Shown: positions 39,701-44,838 of the stretch, piece after piece
How the letters are laid out: each line of letters starts with the position of its first letter
How positions within the stretch are numbered: the stretch's first letter is position 1
From: a virus
Direction: 5' to 3' (one strand)
Virus record (IMG/VR): IMGVR_UViG_3300045970_001348
Coordinates: 1 to 44,838 of that record
DNA length: 44,838 bases
The notes under the pieces: generated by a model
Databases searched by the model: none
Seen by the model: the letters and a program-made list of their open reading frames with translations, nothing else
Told to the model about the DNA's origin: nothing
Translations under genes and position numbers: made by a program

Positions 39701-40956
39701 CGCGCAAGCCCGTGAGCCAGCCTCTGGGCAAGATCGACCCGACCATCTATTCCGGCATGCTGACGCCCTGGCTGAACCGCAGCGCGCGCCAGGTGGTCGA
39801 GACTCCGATCGTCGGCGACGGTGGCGTTAGCCGGGTGCTTTCGGCGATGCGTGGGCGCGCGGGCGCCGCGCTGATGTTCGCCAACGTCAGCAACTCCATC
39901 CAGCAGATCACGGGATTCTCTGGCGCCTTCGCCAAGTTCAAGGCCGACGACATGAAGTCGGACCTGATGCGCTCGACCGCTCGCTTCATCCGCAGCCCCA
40001 AGAAGATGGCCGAGGCGGTGTCCGCGGCAAGCCCCTACATGAAGGGCAGGATGGACAACGAGGTGGCCGCCATGCAGGACGCGATGAACGCGATCCTCCT
40101 GGATCCGAGCCTCTACGAGCGCGCCCAGGCATGGACCAACAGGCACGCCTACTTCCTCCAGTCCGCGCTCGACAACACGATGGGCCCGATCATATGGAGC
40201 GCCGCCTACAACGCGGCGGTCAAGAAGGGCCTGGCCGGCGCCGACGCCGTGGGCTACGCCGACGGCGTGATTCGCCAGACGCAGGGCAGCACGATGCCCG
40301 AGGACGTGAGCCGAATCGAAACAGGGCCAGCCTACGCTCGGGTCTTCACCCAGTTCATTGGCTACTTCAACATGATGGCCAACACCAACGGCACCGCGCT
40401 GAAGCAGATCAGCAGCGAGATCGGCTTGAAGAAGGGCGCTGGCAAGGCCCTGATGGTCGTGACGATGGGCATGCTGGTCCCCCTCTGGGTCGCCGAGGCG
40501 ATCGCCCAGGCTATGCGCGGGGGCCCCGACGACCCGGACGGCGACGGTTGGCTCGACGACTGGCTCGCCGCGGTCTTCGGGATGGGCACGATCAAGGGCA
40601 TGTTCGCGATGGTGCCCTTCATCGGCCAGCTCGCCAACGCCGGCCTTAACCGCTTCAACACCAACCCGGCCGACGACCGGGTGAGTCTCAGCCCAGCGGT
40701 GAGCTTGCTTGAGTCGGGCGCCGGGGTGCCCTACGACGTCTACAAGTACCTCATCGGGGAGGGCAAGGCCCGCACCACGGTGCGCGACGTTGCCAGCCTT
40801 GTGAGCATCGCCACGGGACTGCCTGCGACAGCGCTGGCCAGGCCGCTTGGCTACCTGGCCGGGGTCCAGCAGGGTGACATCTCGCCCACGGGACCGGCCG
40901 ATGCGGCCCGCGGTCTGATCACCGGCAACCCGAGCCCAGAAAGCAAAACAAAGTAG
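33724..40956 (+). CDS. Giant polyvalent ejection protein (2410 aa)
   Basis: In the place of T7 gp16, but twice as long and multi-domain. Two GNPYDE copies open it. Domains in order: helical region with hydrophobic stretch (about 215-245); GNAT-like fold (about 615-690) with RKQGVGTAAM and GRLVAFYKRFGFV; ART-like domain (about 718-812) starting VYHHTSAANAAEIQRTG; phosphoribosyltransferase-like domain (about 820-995) with YLIVDDFIGQGGT; metallopeptidase-like STFFHETGHFF (HExxH near 1109) followed by a downstream Glu helix (FAEGIEQYI); long coiled regions (1200-1800); a C-terminal LPD38-like region ending with two hydrophobic segments (about 2238-2320). These are parts of phage 'polyvalent proteins' (family knowledge), which enter the cell with the DNA and may disarm host defences. 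Confidence 0.88.
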   Translation: MPQLLGNPYDEPAGAAPTPSAPGNPYDEESPTSRVRASVAVASGSNPDQVAAQRRLAAYLNVAPAVAEYMPDEVKRLAATKQIEADTVAAPVLQRRYGDPDFAKLAVDDSGPLSKLEKAIGGAVAYMMGADQRGGLPGALHRGIYYNSVESTAGAFRGIAENLAGAGLGPAQFVADGFGKIGRDAAAARDARYPPVADPGTVRSGVDSGVESAAQALKYAPLAFLGPPGIAAALAGMVAEAGGATYQKDREAGVDPLRSTVHAAADTVAEYTFEKYAGAAKFLEKLAAGTPAAKLMMFEITSEMPSEIATTLWQNFNEWAVIHPDKSVKDFVAEQPEAIAQTAIATLVGGSIQVGAGKATMKVAEQVMGHEAEITRAGRAAEMLQEQLKLALDSKLRERDPEQFRAVLQQMAAGAEGAPQSVFVDAEKLNQLPPEVLGTLPEDVLAQMADALTSNGTVEIPIGAALAVAPGTPLEQTLVEHGRVGDPAATTQFEAKEAGKKAGEYLEQQSASVIQQAQDAQAAQASHDAVRQGILDQLTATGRFRQAVNEGYATWTAAFYTTMAGRLGMTSEEMAAKYPLRIVGEAGQGQTLNAGGVGSLSDVTHQWTASGIDSTVSEKDKVITLSKIALEPEARKQGVGTAAMQALTEYADRTGQRIVLSPATDFGATSKGRLVAFYKRFGFVENKGRSKDFTVSESMLREPQARTDETTGLPLNSDGTVTVYHHTSAANAAEIQRTGLLKSAGEPDLYFTTTAETDTGYGDTAVPFRVKPERLLLDDEFPGGRQDFKVETKNAAKARRVRFLPDGQGVLEQSGTTQPMHPSRAAWGQDFPDARILVGESAVKRHPDYHAAKTGDAAAAARLVQDLVAPEAIQSIRQELAGRRPLVASIHAQEEQGVNAIPEALADLIAARLGLETDDSLVQTNIVNHTGADGFSRLARQALFSGDVKSGSEYLIVDDFIGQGGTMANFRGHIQRYNGKVIGAVALTGKPHSAKIGLSDQQLGELRDKHGELEDWWRKRFGFGFDALTQSEARYLARTADADTVRDRVAAAEQAGNGGNGQGFAGGSLEQSAPAASPGPLAQLARGTFTPANLELALSPTADLSTFFHETGHFFLEVMADLASQPGAPVEIAADMKVLLDWFGVPDLATWHGMTLDQQRPHHERFAEGIEQYIIEGKAPSVELLPLFRRWRTWMLSVYKSLQQFVNGTSPGPELSPEVRKVFDRMLASEEQIKQTEEVLGLVPEDDATQSAIERLTSRSIRDLKWSVAAVGREIKKLQAQAAGLRKEVQAEVEAEVDQMPEFRAKAALDALKVNPDLSAATAEWKAKRTTALADARDALKAALYATNPGATGLKKGQLFAKNKRSIENQAEAAVLQWEQANPRPTAGQNATDQDMATVADSFGFPDTETMLAAIDATGKRADLVEAMTDQRMLEEHGDLVDEQAMREAAAEAVHNRARAKSLATELKAQADALGASKDTGKVNAAGSKITVNVLAEAAKQFAQNIVARTVLKDLKAKAWQHQAAERRSASAWQKATAAGKTEEAIKAKQDQMLNHAAARAALDAISEAKDIVAFFRRVVKDGDEKTVEKGRDPDVVNAARAVLAMYGVGAKGGKSAIDYMQVLETNDPVTFAAVQDSLRASIGNAQPLQALTMEQLQSLHEEIQSMWRLARRTRQMEVAGKLMDIDDAAQELSDRMSAIGVPLEAPGTNSALTPAETRSRWLQFAGSILRRVEQWSEGMDGRYGGPFRRLVFGPVKAAADAYRADKVVYLKRYAALVDNVAPALSKGLIAAPELGYTFGKGHNGIGHAELLHAILHTGNESNKRKLLLGRKWATENLDGTLDTTKWDAFVKRMQDTGMLRKEHYDFAQGVWDLLEQTKPLAQKAHRDVFGRYFAEVTADSFDTPFGAYRGGYVPAQADPRIVPDADMRALANLENESMSFSFPTTSKGFTKGRVEYNRPLMLDLRTIGQHIDKVLLFAHMESAVRDVNKLLSRKPVSQPLGKIDPTIYSGMLTPWLNRSARQVVETPIVGDGGVSRVLSAMRGRAGAALMFANVSNSIQQITGFSGAFAKFKADDMKSDLMRSTARFIRSPKKMAEAVSAASPYMKGRMDNEVAAMQDAMNAILLDPSLYERAQAWTNRHAYFLQSALDNTMGPIIWSAAYNAAVKKGLAGADAVGYADGVIRQTQGSTMPEDVSRIETGPAYARVFTQFIGYFNMMANTNGTALKQISSEIGLKKGAGKALMVVTMGMLVPLWVAEAIAQAMRGGPDDPDGDGWLDDWLAAVFGMGTIKGMFAMVPFIGQLANAGLNRFNTNPADDRVSLSPAVSLLESGAGVPYDVYKYLIGEGKARTTVRDVASLVSIATGLPATALARPLGYLAGVQQGDISPTGPADAARGLITGNPSPESKTK

Positions 40957-40964
40957 TACGCATA
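40955..40964 (+). promoter_or_regulatory. AGTACGCATA element, copy 4
   Basis: Starts in the TAG of the giant gene; 29 bp before the tail fibre ATG, joined directly to a strong hairpin. Confidence 0.55.
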
Positions 40965-40993
40965 GCGGCCAGTGTCAGGGCGACATTGGCCGC
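40965..40993 (+). repeat. Strong hairpin between element copy 4 and the tail fibre start
   Basis: GCGGCCAGTGTC pairs with GACATTGGCCGC (12 bp, one G-T pair), loop AGGGC. It ends on the base before the ATG at 40994. There is no T-run, so it is not a usual terminator. It may protect or process mRNA, or control translation of the fibre, as no ribosome site lies outside it. Confidence 0.7.
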
Positions 40994-43114
40994 ATGACGA
41001 TCAGCACCACCACCCGCAGCGCTGGGCCTTTCCTGGGGGCCGGCGCGGTCATCGCGGCGCCCTTTAGCTTCAAGGTCTTCTCGACATCGGACCTCTCGGC
41101 CTACAAGACCAGCTCGGGGGTCAATGTCACACTGGTCCTGGACGTCGACTACACAGTGGCGCTGAACGCTGACCAAGACGCTACGCCAGGGGGGACTGTC
41201 ACGACGTCGACCGTCGTGGCCAGCGGCACCAGCGTCTACCTGACATCCCAAGTCGCTGAAACTCAGGGCACCGCGCTTCCCAATGGGGGTCCATGGTTCG
41301 CCAGCGTCGTCGAGGCCGCGCTGGACCGACTGACGATCCTCGTGCAGCAAATACGCTTGGGGGTCTCGCGGTCCATTCGCGCCCCCTTCCCGGAGATCCT
41401 CTCCGAGTTGCCGGGTGCTGCTGCTCGAGCAAACACCACACTGGGCTTCGACAGCCTTGGCAACCCGACGGTGCTGACGCCGGTCAGCGGTAGCGCGACC
41501 GACGTGTTGATCAGCCTTGCCAGCACCGCAACGCCAGGAGGGGCCTCTCGCGTCGGCGTGTATGACGGGGGCAGTTACTATACGGCAACAACCGTAGAGG
41601 GCGCGCTTGCAGAGGCCGGCGCCTACCTCTCGCACATCCGCACTCAGAAGCCCGCGGCGTACAGCCTGCCGCGCTTCTTCCGCGCTCTGCAGCAGTACCG
41701 CCACGATCTGCAGCTACCCGTCTACATCGTGGGATTCGGCTCCTCCGTTGGAGTCGGTGCCACGCTGCCAGCGCCGACCACACAAGCCCCGGTCAACTAC
41801 TTCAAGATCAAGCTCAAAGCCACGCTCGACGCGGGCAACTTGTACAACCTGCAGGTCAGCAATGACAGCGTGAACGGGAGCGCGCTGTCCCAAGTTTCGA
41901 CGGCGCTGGCCGCTGCAGTGACAGCCGGGCACACGCCGAAGTTGTGTGTGCTGGCCTACGGCATGAATGACGCGGCTGTAGCCCTCTACAACAACGGCCA
42001 GACGTTCCCATTCGTGTACACAAACATCATGCAGCACGTCAAAGAGGCCCGAGCGCTCGGAGCCGACGTGATCCTGATGACCACGCCGCATCACAACACG
42101 TCGTACGGCTCAACGCTGTACACCATGCCGGCCGGAATCCCGCAGACTTACCCCACGTCGGTTGCGGCTAATGTTTTGCCAGAGCAGCTTCTTCCGCCGG
42201 CGAGCGCGTCGAACATCACGGCCGACTTTATTGGCACCGGCACCAGCATCACCGTTTCGCACCGGCACTTGCGCGTCAATCAAGCCATGCGCCAGGCGGC
42301 AACGGATGCGGGCGTGCCGCTAATCGACGTTGAGCCGTATTGGTTCAAAGCCATCGCCACCTACGGCGAGGCGGCGCTGTTCGATTCTGGAGAGACAGTG
42401 CACCCGAATCTTCTCGGGCATCAGCAAAGCTACTGGAAGGCCATTGACGAGTTCATTGAAGCCATGTGTCGACAGACCGCCCAGGAAGGCCAGGAGCCGC
42501 GGTTAAATGGCCTCGTCGGGCTGAACACCGACTTGCCTGCAGCCGTGCTTGACGTGCGCCCGCCGTACCCTGACACCACGTCGCCGATTCTGCAGGCTCG
42601 CGCTCGGATCGGCGCACCAGATGGCAACGGCATCAAGGCCGACTGCACGGCTTGGCGCGTTGAGAGTGCCACGGGCGATCTGGTAGGGCTGTCCGCAAAC
42701 ACCGCGACCAACGCGGAAATTGAGGCGTTTCGCAGGCACATCACTGTTGACGGGACCGGCACCATTGCGGCTTACACAGAGGATCGTGCAACCGTCGGAT
42801 CAATTGGCAGCACGTTCAGCAGATTCACTTCTGTGACCTACAACGTGGGAATTGGCGCCACAAGCCCAGCCTTTTCTGTCCCCAACAACTCCGCCGGAAC
42901 GCTTTGGATCACAGGCTATTGCAGCTCGCTGGGTCGTCGTCGCACGCGCGTCGAGTGGGTCTGCAAGGCCGGCGTTATCACCTTCGGAACAGCAGAAAGC
43001 GTCGGAGACGTAGTTTTCACCGGCCCCACTGCGGCGGGCCTGGTGGTCAGTGTCTCGGTGGCCGCGGCGAACACAAATATTGGCTGGGAAATGCAAGTTG
43101 CACAAGGGCTCTAA
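40994..43114 (+). CDS. Tail fibre with SGNH-type esterase domain
   Basis: 706 aa. Residues 1-135 match the T7-type fibre anchor: FLGAGAVIAAPFSFKVFSTS, YTVALNADQDATPGGTV, FASVVEAALDRLTILVQQI. From about 238 an SGNH hydrolase: block I VYIVGFGSSVGVG (S250/S251), block II NDSVNGS (G295), block III LAYGMNDA (N325), block V GETVHPNLLGH (H470 with E467 in place of the usual Asp). The last 200 residues are beta-rich and likely fold as the receptor-binding tip. It probably deacetylates host surface glycan during adsorption. Its start follows a strong hairpin. Confidence 0.86.
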   Translation: MTISTTTRSAGPFLGAGAVIAAPFSFKVFSTSDLSAYKTSSGVNVTLVLDVDYTVALNADQDATPGGTVTTSTVVASGTSVYLTSQVAETQGTALPNGGPWFASVVEAALDRLTILVQQIRLGVSRSIRAPFPEILSELPGAAARANTTLGFDSLGNPTVLTPVSGSATDVLISLASTATPGGASRVGVYDGGSYYTATTVEGALAEAGAYLSHIRTQKPAAYSLPRFFRALQQYRHDLQLPVYIVGFGSSVGVGATLPAPTTQAPVNYFKIKLKATLDAGNLYNLQVSNDSVNGSALSQVSTALAAAVTAGHTPKLCVLAYGMNDAAVALYNNGQTFPFVYTNIMQHVKEARALGADVILMTTPHHNTSYGSTLYTMPAGIPQTYPTSVAANVLPEQLLPPASASNITADFIGTGTSITVSHRHLRVNQAMRQAATDAGVPLIDVEPYWFKAIATYGEAALFDSGETVHPNLLGHQQSYWKAIDEFIEAMCRQTAQEGQEPRLNGLVGLNTDLPAAVLDVRPPYPDTTSPILQARARIGAPDGNGIKADCTAWRVESATGDLVGLSANTATNAEIEAFRRHITVDGTGTIAAYTEDRATVGSIGSTFSRFTSVTYNVGIGATSPAFSVPNNSAGTLWITGYCSSLGRRRTRVEWVCKAGVITFGTAESVGDVVFTGPTAAGLVVSVSVAAANTNIGWEMQVAQGL

Positions 43115-43381
43115 ATGGACAAGCTAAATGCCTTCCTCTACTCAATCCCAATGGATAAGTACCTGCACATGAGCGGCTCTCTAGTGCTGTTCCTCATCGC
43201 ACATCTGTACGTCGATGCCTGGACAGCGGCTGGCCTGGCCACCGCAGCGCACGTACTGAAGAAGGGCTGCGACGTGTGGCTCGGGCGCCGCGACTGGTGG
43301 CACATCGCGGCCGACATCGGAGCCGGTGCTCTCGGTGCTGCGCTGGCCCTGGCGTGCTCGCTCAACCTGAGCATGGCATGA
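43115..43381 (+). CDS. VanZ-like small membrane protein (88 aa)
   Basis: IPMDKYLHMSGSLVLFLIAH, GLATAAHVLKKGCDVWLG and WHIAADIGAGALGAALALAC show three probable helices with the DKxLH, KKxxD and D-xG-xGAxxG pattern of VanZ-like small proteins (family knowledge). It lies at the head of the lysis cassette, directly after the fibre gene, and could act in lysis or envelope modification. The real holin is more likely the gene at 44120. Confidence 0.65.
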   Translation: MDKLNAFLYSIPMDKYLHMSGSLVLFLIAHLYVDAWTAAGLATAAHVLKKGCDVWLGRRDWWHIAADIGAGALGAALALACSLNLSMA

Positions 43382-43650
43382 ACGCAGAACTGAAGGACGA
43401 CGGCTGGCACCTGGACAAAAAGGTTCCCATCGGCATCATCGTCGCCATGCTGGCTCAAGGCGCTGGCGGCTTGTGGTTCGTGTCCAAACTGGATGCGCGG
43501 GTGCTGGCTCTGGAGTCTGCGCAGTCATCACAGCACGAACGCGACGAGCGGCAGGACAAGGCTGCGGCCGACTCGATGGGTTTCCTTCAGCGGCAACTTG
43601 AGCGCATGGACGAAAAGTTAGACCGACTGATCGAGAGGCGGAAAACATGA
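43378..43650 (+). CDS. Single-helix membrane protein with coiled coil (90 aa)
   Basis: N-terminal hydrophilic part, one hydrophobic helix (VPIGIIVAMLAQGAGGLWFV), then a charged coiled coil (LESAQSSQHERDERQD; LQRQLERMDEKLDRLIER). The layout resembles phage lysis accessory or spanin-like proteins, but no lipoprotein or spanin pair is recognised. Start overlaps the previous stop (ATGA). Confidence 0.65.
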   Translation: MNAELKDDGWHLDKKVPIGIIVAMLAQGAGGLWFVSKLDARVLALESAQSSQHERDERQDKAAADSMGFLQRQLERMDEKLDRLIERRKT

Positions 43651-44120
43651 ACTTTGACGAAGCCTTTCAGCGCGTCATCGGCAGCGAGGGCGGCTACTCC
43701 AATGACCCAGCCGACCCCGGCGGCGCCACGCGCTACGGGATCAGCAAGCGCGCCTATCCCGGCGAAGACATCCCGAGCCTGACCCTGGAGCGCGCCAAGC
43801 TGCTGTACCGCCGCGACTATTGGGGCGCGGCCGGCTGCGATGCAGTGCCCGAGCAGGTGCGCTATCCGCTCTTTGACATGGCTGTGAATCAGGGCGTGCG
43901 CGCGGCTATCAAGGCGCTGCAGCACGGTGTCGGCGAGACAGAGGACGGCATCCTTGGGCCGCTCACCCTCCAAGCCGCGCAGTCCGCGCCCGTGTGGCGC
44001 GTGCTATTTCGATTCGATGCCGCCCGCTTGTGCACCTACACCGAACTCGATGACGCCCGATGGGCGCGGTTCGGCAGGGGGTTGATTCGACGGGTGGCCC
44101 AGACGATGACGGAGGCTTGA
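43647..44120 (+). CDS. Endolysin, GH108 (N-acetylmuramidase)
   Basis: 157 aa. The start FDEAFQRVIGSEGGYSNDPA with DPGGATRYGIS is the GH108 signature, with catalytic E14; LYRRDYWGAAGCDAVPEQVR, VNQGVRAAIKALQHGV and DGILGPLTLQA give the peptidoglycan-binding-like end. No signal sequence, so release relies on a holin. Start and stop overlap the neighbours (ATGA, TGATG). Confidence 0.95.
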   Translation: MNFDEAFQRVIGSEGGYSNDPADPGGATRYGISKRAYPGEDIPSLTLERAKLLYRRDYWGAAGCDAVPEQVRYPLFDMAVNQGVRAAIKALQHGVGETEDGILGPLTLQAAQSAPVWRVLFRFDAARLCTYTELDDARWARFGRGLIRRVAQTMTEA

Positions 44121-44503
44121 TGGCACTCGATCCCCTCACCGCTGGCGTCGATCTCGCAACGACGGTCATCAACAAAATCTGGCCAGACAAGAGCGCGCAA
44201 GAGGCGGCCCATCTTGCGGCGGCCGTGGCGATCGTGCAAGGTCAGCTTGCGACCAATCAGGCCGAAGCAGCGAGCCCGTCTGCCTTCACCAGCGGCTGGC
44301 GCCCCGGCATCGGCTGGGTGTGCGCGCTGGCGTTGTTCTTCCAGTACGTCGGCCGCCCGCTGCTGGCCTGGGGCGGAATTGTCACCGGACATCCGCTGCC
44401 TCCGCTGCCCGGCATCGACGACAACCTGTGGCAGCTAATGCTGGGCATGCTTGGCCTGGGTGGGTTGCGTTCATTCGAGAAAGTCAAAGGAGTCGCGTCA
44501 TGA
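44120..44503 (+). CDS. Holin, 3-TM GTA type
   Basis: 127 aa. A helical lead with NKIWPDKSAQEAAHLAAAVA, then SGWRPGIGWVCALALFFQYV, a hydrophobic middle around LLAWGGIV, and WQLMLGMLGLGGLRSFEKVK, the known pattern of GTA_holin_3TM. It should open the inner membrane for the endolysin. Start overlaps the endolysin stop. Confidence 0.9.
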   Translation: MALDPLTAGVDLATTVINKIWPDKSAQEAAHLAAAVAIVQGQLATNQAEAASPSAFTSGWRPGIGWVCALALFFQYVGRPLLAWGGIVTGHPLPPLPGIDDNLWQLMLGMLGLGGLRSFEKVKGVAS

Positions 44504-44838
44504 CCACCCCCATCCCATTCGGCCAGCCCATCGACTGGCCCACCGGCGAAGACGTGACAACGCCAGCGGGCTACGCACGCTGGCAAGCCTATTCCTGGAT
44601 CAACCAGCCGGCCACCGGAAAGCTGCAGGCCGACGCCATCGACCGGCAGACCGCAGCGTTCGACCGGCAGGCAGCGGCCATCTCGGCGCAGACGGCGCAG
44701 AGCGTGGCAATGGAGGCAACGCTGACGGCCAACGCCACACTGAGTGCGGCCTCTACCGACCGACTGGCGGCGGCCAATGCGGCGCTGGCAGCCAACCAAG
44801 GGCGGCCGTGGATGCACAGGACGCCCTGCGGGTCGTGA
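44500..44838 (+). CDS. Small protein at the window end (112 aa), unknown
   Basis: MTTPIPFGQPIDWPTGEDVT opens; WQAYSWINQPATGKLQAD follows; then a repeated helical region with short Ala/Thr/Gln stretches (IDRQTAAFDRQAAAISAQTA; later ATLTANATLSAASTDRLAA), tail GRPWMHRTPCGS. Start overlaps the holin stop (ATGA), so it belongs to the lysis operon. It could be a further structural or lysis-related protein. The stop codon is the last three bases of the window. Confidence 0.65.
   Translation: MTTPIPFGQPIDWPTGEDVTTPAGYARWQAYSWINQPATGKLQADAIDRQTAAFDRQAAAISAQTAQSVAMEATLTANATLSAASTDRLAAANAALAANQGRPWMHRTPCGS

Larger units (their letters stand above)
1..44838. mobile_element. Prophage, podovirus-type, integrated at tRNA-His (right end not in window)
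   Basis: An integrase gene abuts a tRNA 3' end. It is followed by an early operon, a divergent repressor/Cro region, replication genes, terminase, portal, capsid, tail, internal virion and lysis genes, all densely packed. Portal, capsid and cement proteins resemble those of the BPP-1 group (family knowledge). The tail tubular A/B pair and large internal proteins argue for a short-tailed virion. No tape measure, sheath or T7-type RNA polymerase is seen. No second tRNA-His 3' end is present, so the right boundary lies past 44838. Confidence 0.93.

Noticed and set aside
37993-40146. 717-aa open frame antisense to the giant gene, and similar long antisense frames at 29040-30728, 31977-33461 and 33577-35304
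   Set aside because: All lie opposite well-supported genes; their composition is that of reverse-frame translation and there are no ribosome sites or family motifs.
40994-43114. Diversity-generating retroelement target, as in BPP-1
   Set aside because: No reverse transcriptase, no template repeat and no C-type lectin end are seen; only the capsid genes resemble BPP-1.
1-44838. CRISPR array, insertion sequence or transposase
   Set aside because: No regularly spaced direct repeats and no transposase motifs. The repeats at 14466-14653 are irregular and in both orientations.
44500-44838. attR at the right edge
   Set aside because: No copy of the tRNA-His 3' sequence occurs near the end; the boundary must be further right.

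Overview
The window is a temperate, podovirus-type prophage in a GC-rich betaproteobacterium, most likely Burkholderiales (inferred from base composition, the tRNA-His sequence and the protein families). It opens inside a host tRNA-His(GTG) gene, where the tyrosine recombinase gene runs antisense into the tRNA. It ends just after a lysis cassette, at a stop codon. No second copy of the tRNA 3' end is present, so the right attachment site lies outside. The virion genes look related to the Bordetella phage BPP-1 group: connector-type portal, BPP-1-like capsid and cement proteins, and T7-like tubular and internal virion proteins.

Layout. (1) 1-8.8 kb, minus strand: one long early operon with many 1-4 bp gene overlaps, carrying two small membrane peptides, a Sak4-type AAA protein, a DUF669 protein, a Cas4-like nuclease, a DEAD-type helicase, an H-NS-domain protein, small unknowns, a MerR-type HTH gene, a ParB-like protein, an excisionase-like gene and the integrase. 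Integron attC-like sites flank the small HTH gene. (2) 8.9-11.7 kb, minus strand: immunity operon of repressor, an 80-aa protein, a HipA-like kinase, a DUF3037-like protein and a two-helix membrane protein, ending at an intrinsic terminator. (3) 11.7-16.7 kb, plus strand: Cro-like protein, small ORF, primase-polymerase, a repeat-rich non-coding stretch that may be an origin, Dda/RecD-like helicase, RusA-like resolvase and an HTH protein. (4) 16.7-43.1 kb, plus strand: terminase, portal, several tail or decoration proteins including a nonapeptide-repeat protein, a C1q-like protein and a GH5-like hydrolase, scaffold, capsid, cement, tail tube proteins, internal virion proteins including a 2410-aa polyvalent protein, and a tail fibre with an SGNH esterase domain. 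(5) 43.1-44.8 kb: membrane proteins, GH108 endolysin, 3-TM holin and a last small protein.

Regulation visible in the sequence: four 17-bp operators with the same CTTAAC half-site sit in the two control regions and overlap strong promoters of the PL and PR type. The repressor and the Cro-like protein share an identical recognition-helix stretch. The repressor has no S24 peptidase domain. In the late region a 10-bp word, AGTACGCATA, occurs four times on the plus strand, each time 21-31 bp ahead of a structural gene, twice joined to a strong hairpin.

Most noteworthy: the attC-like sites in the integration module; the HipA-like/DUF3037/membrane-protein cassette behind the repressor; the AGTACGCATA element; the polyvalent protein combining GNAT, ART-like, phosphoribosyltransferase and HExxH domains; and a virion set with two separate predicted carbohydrate-active enzymes.
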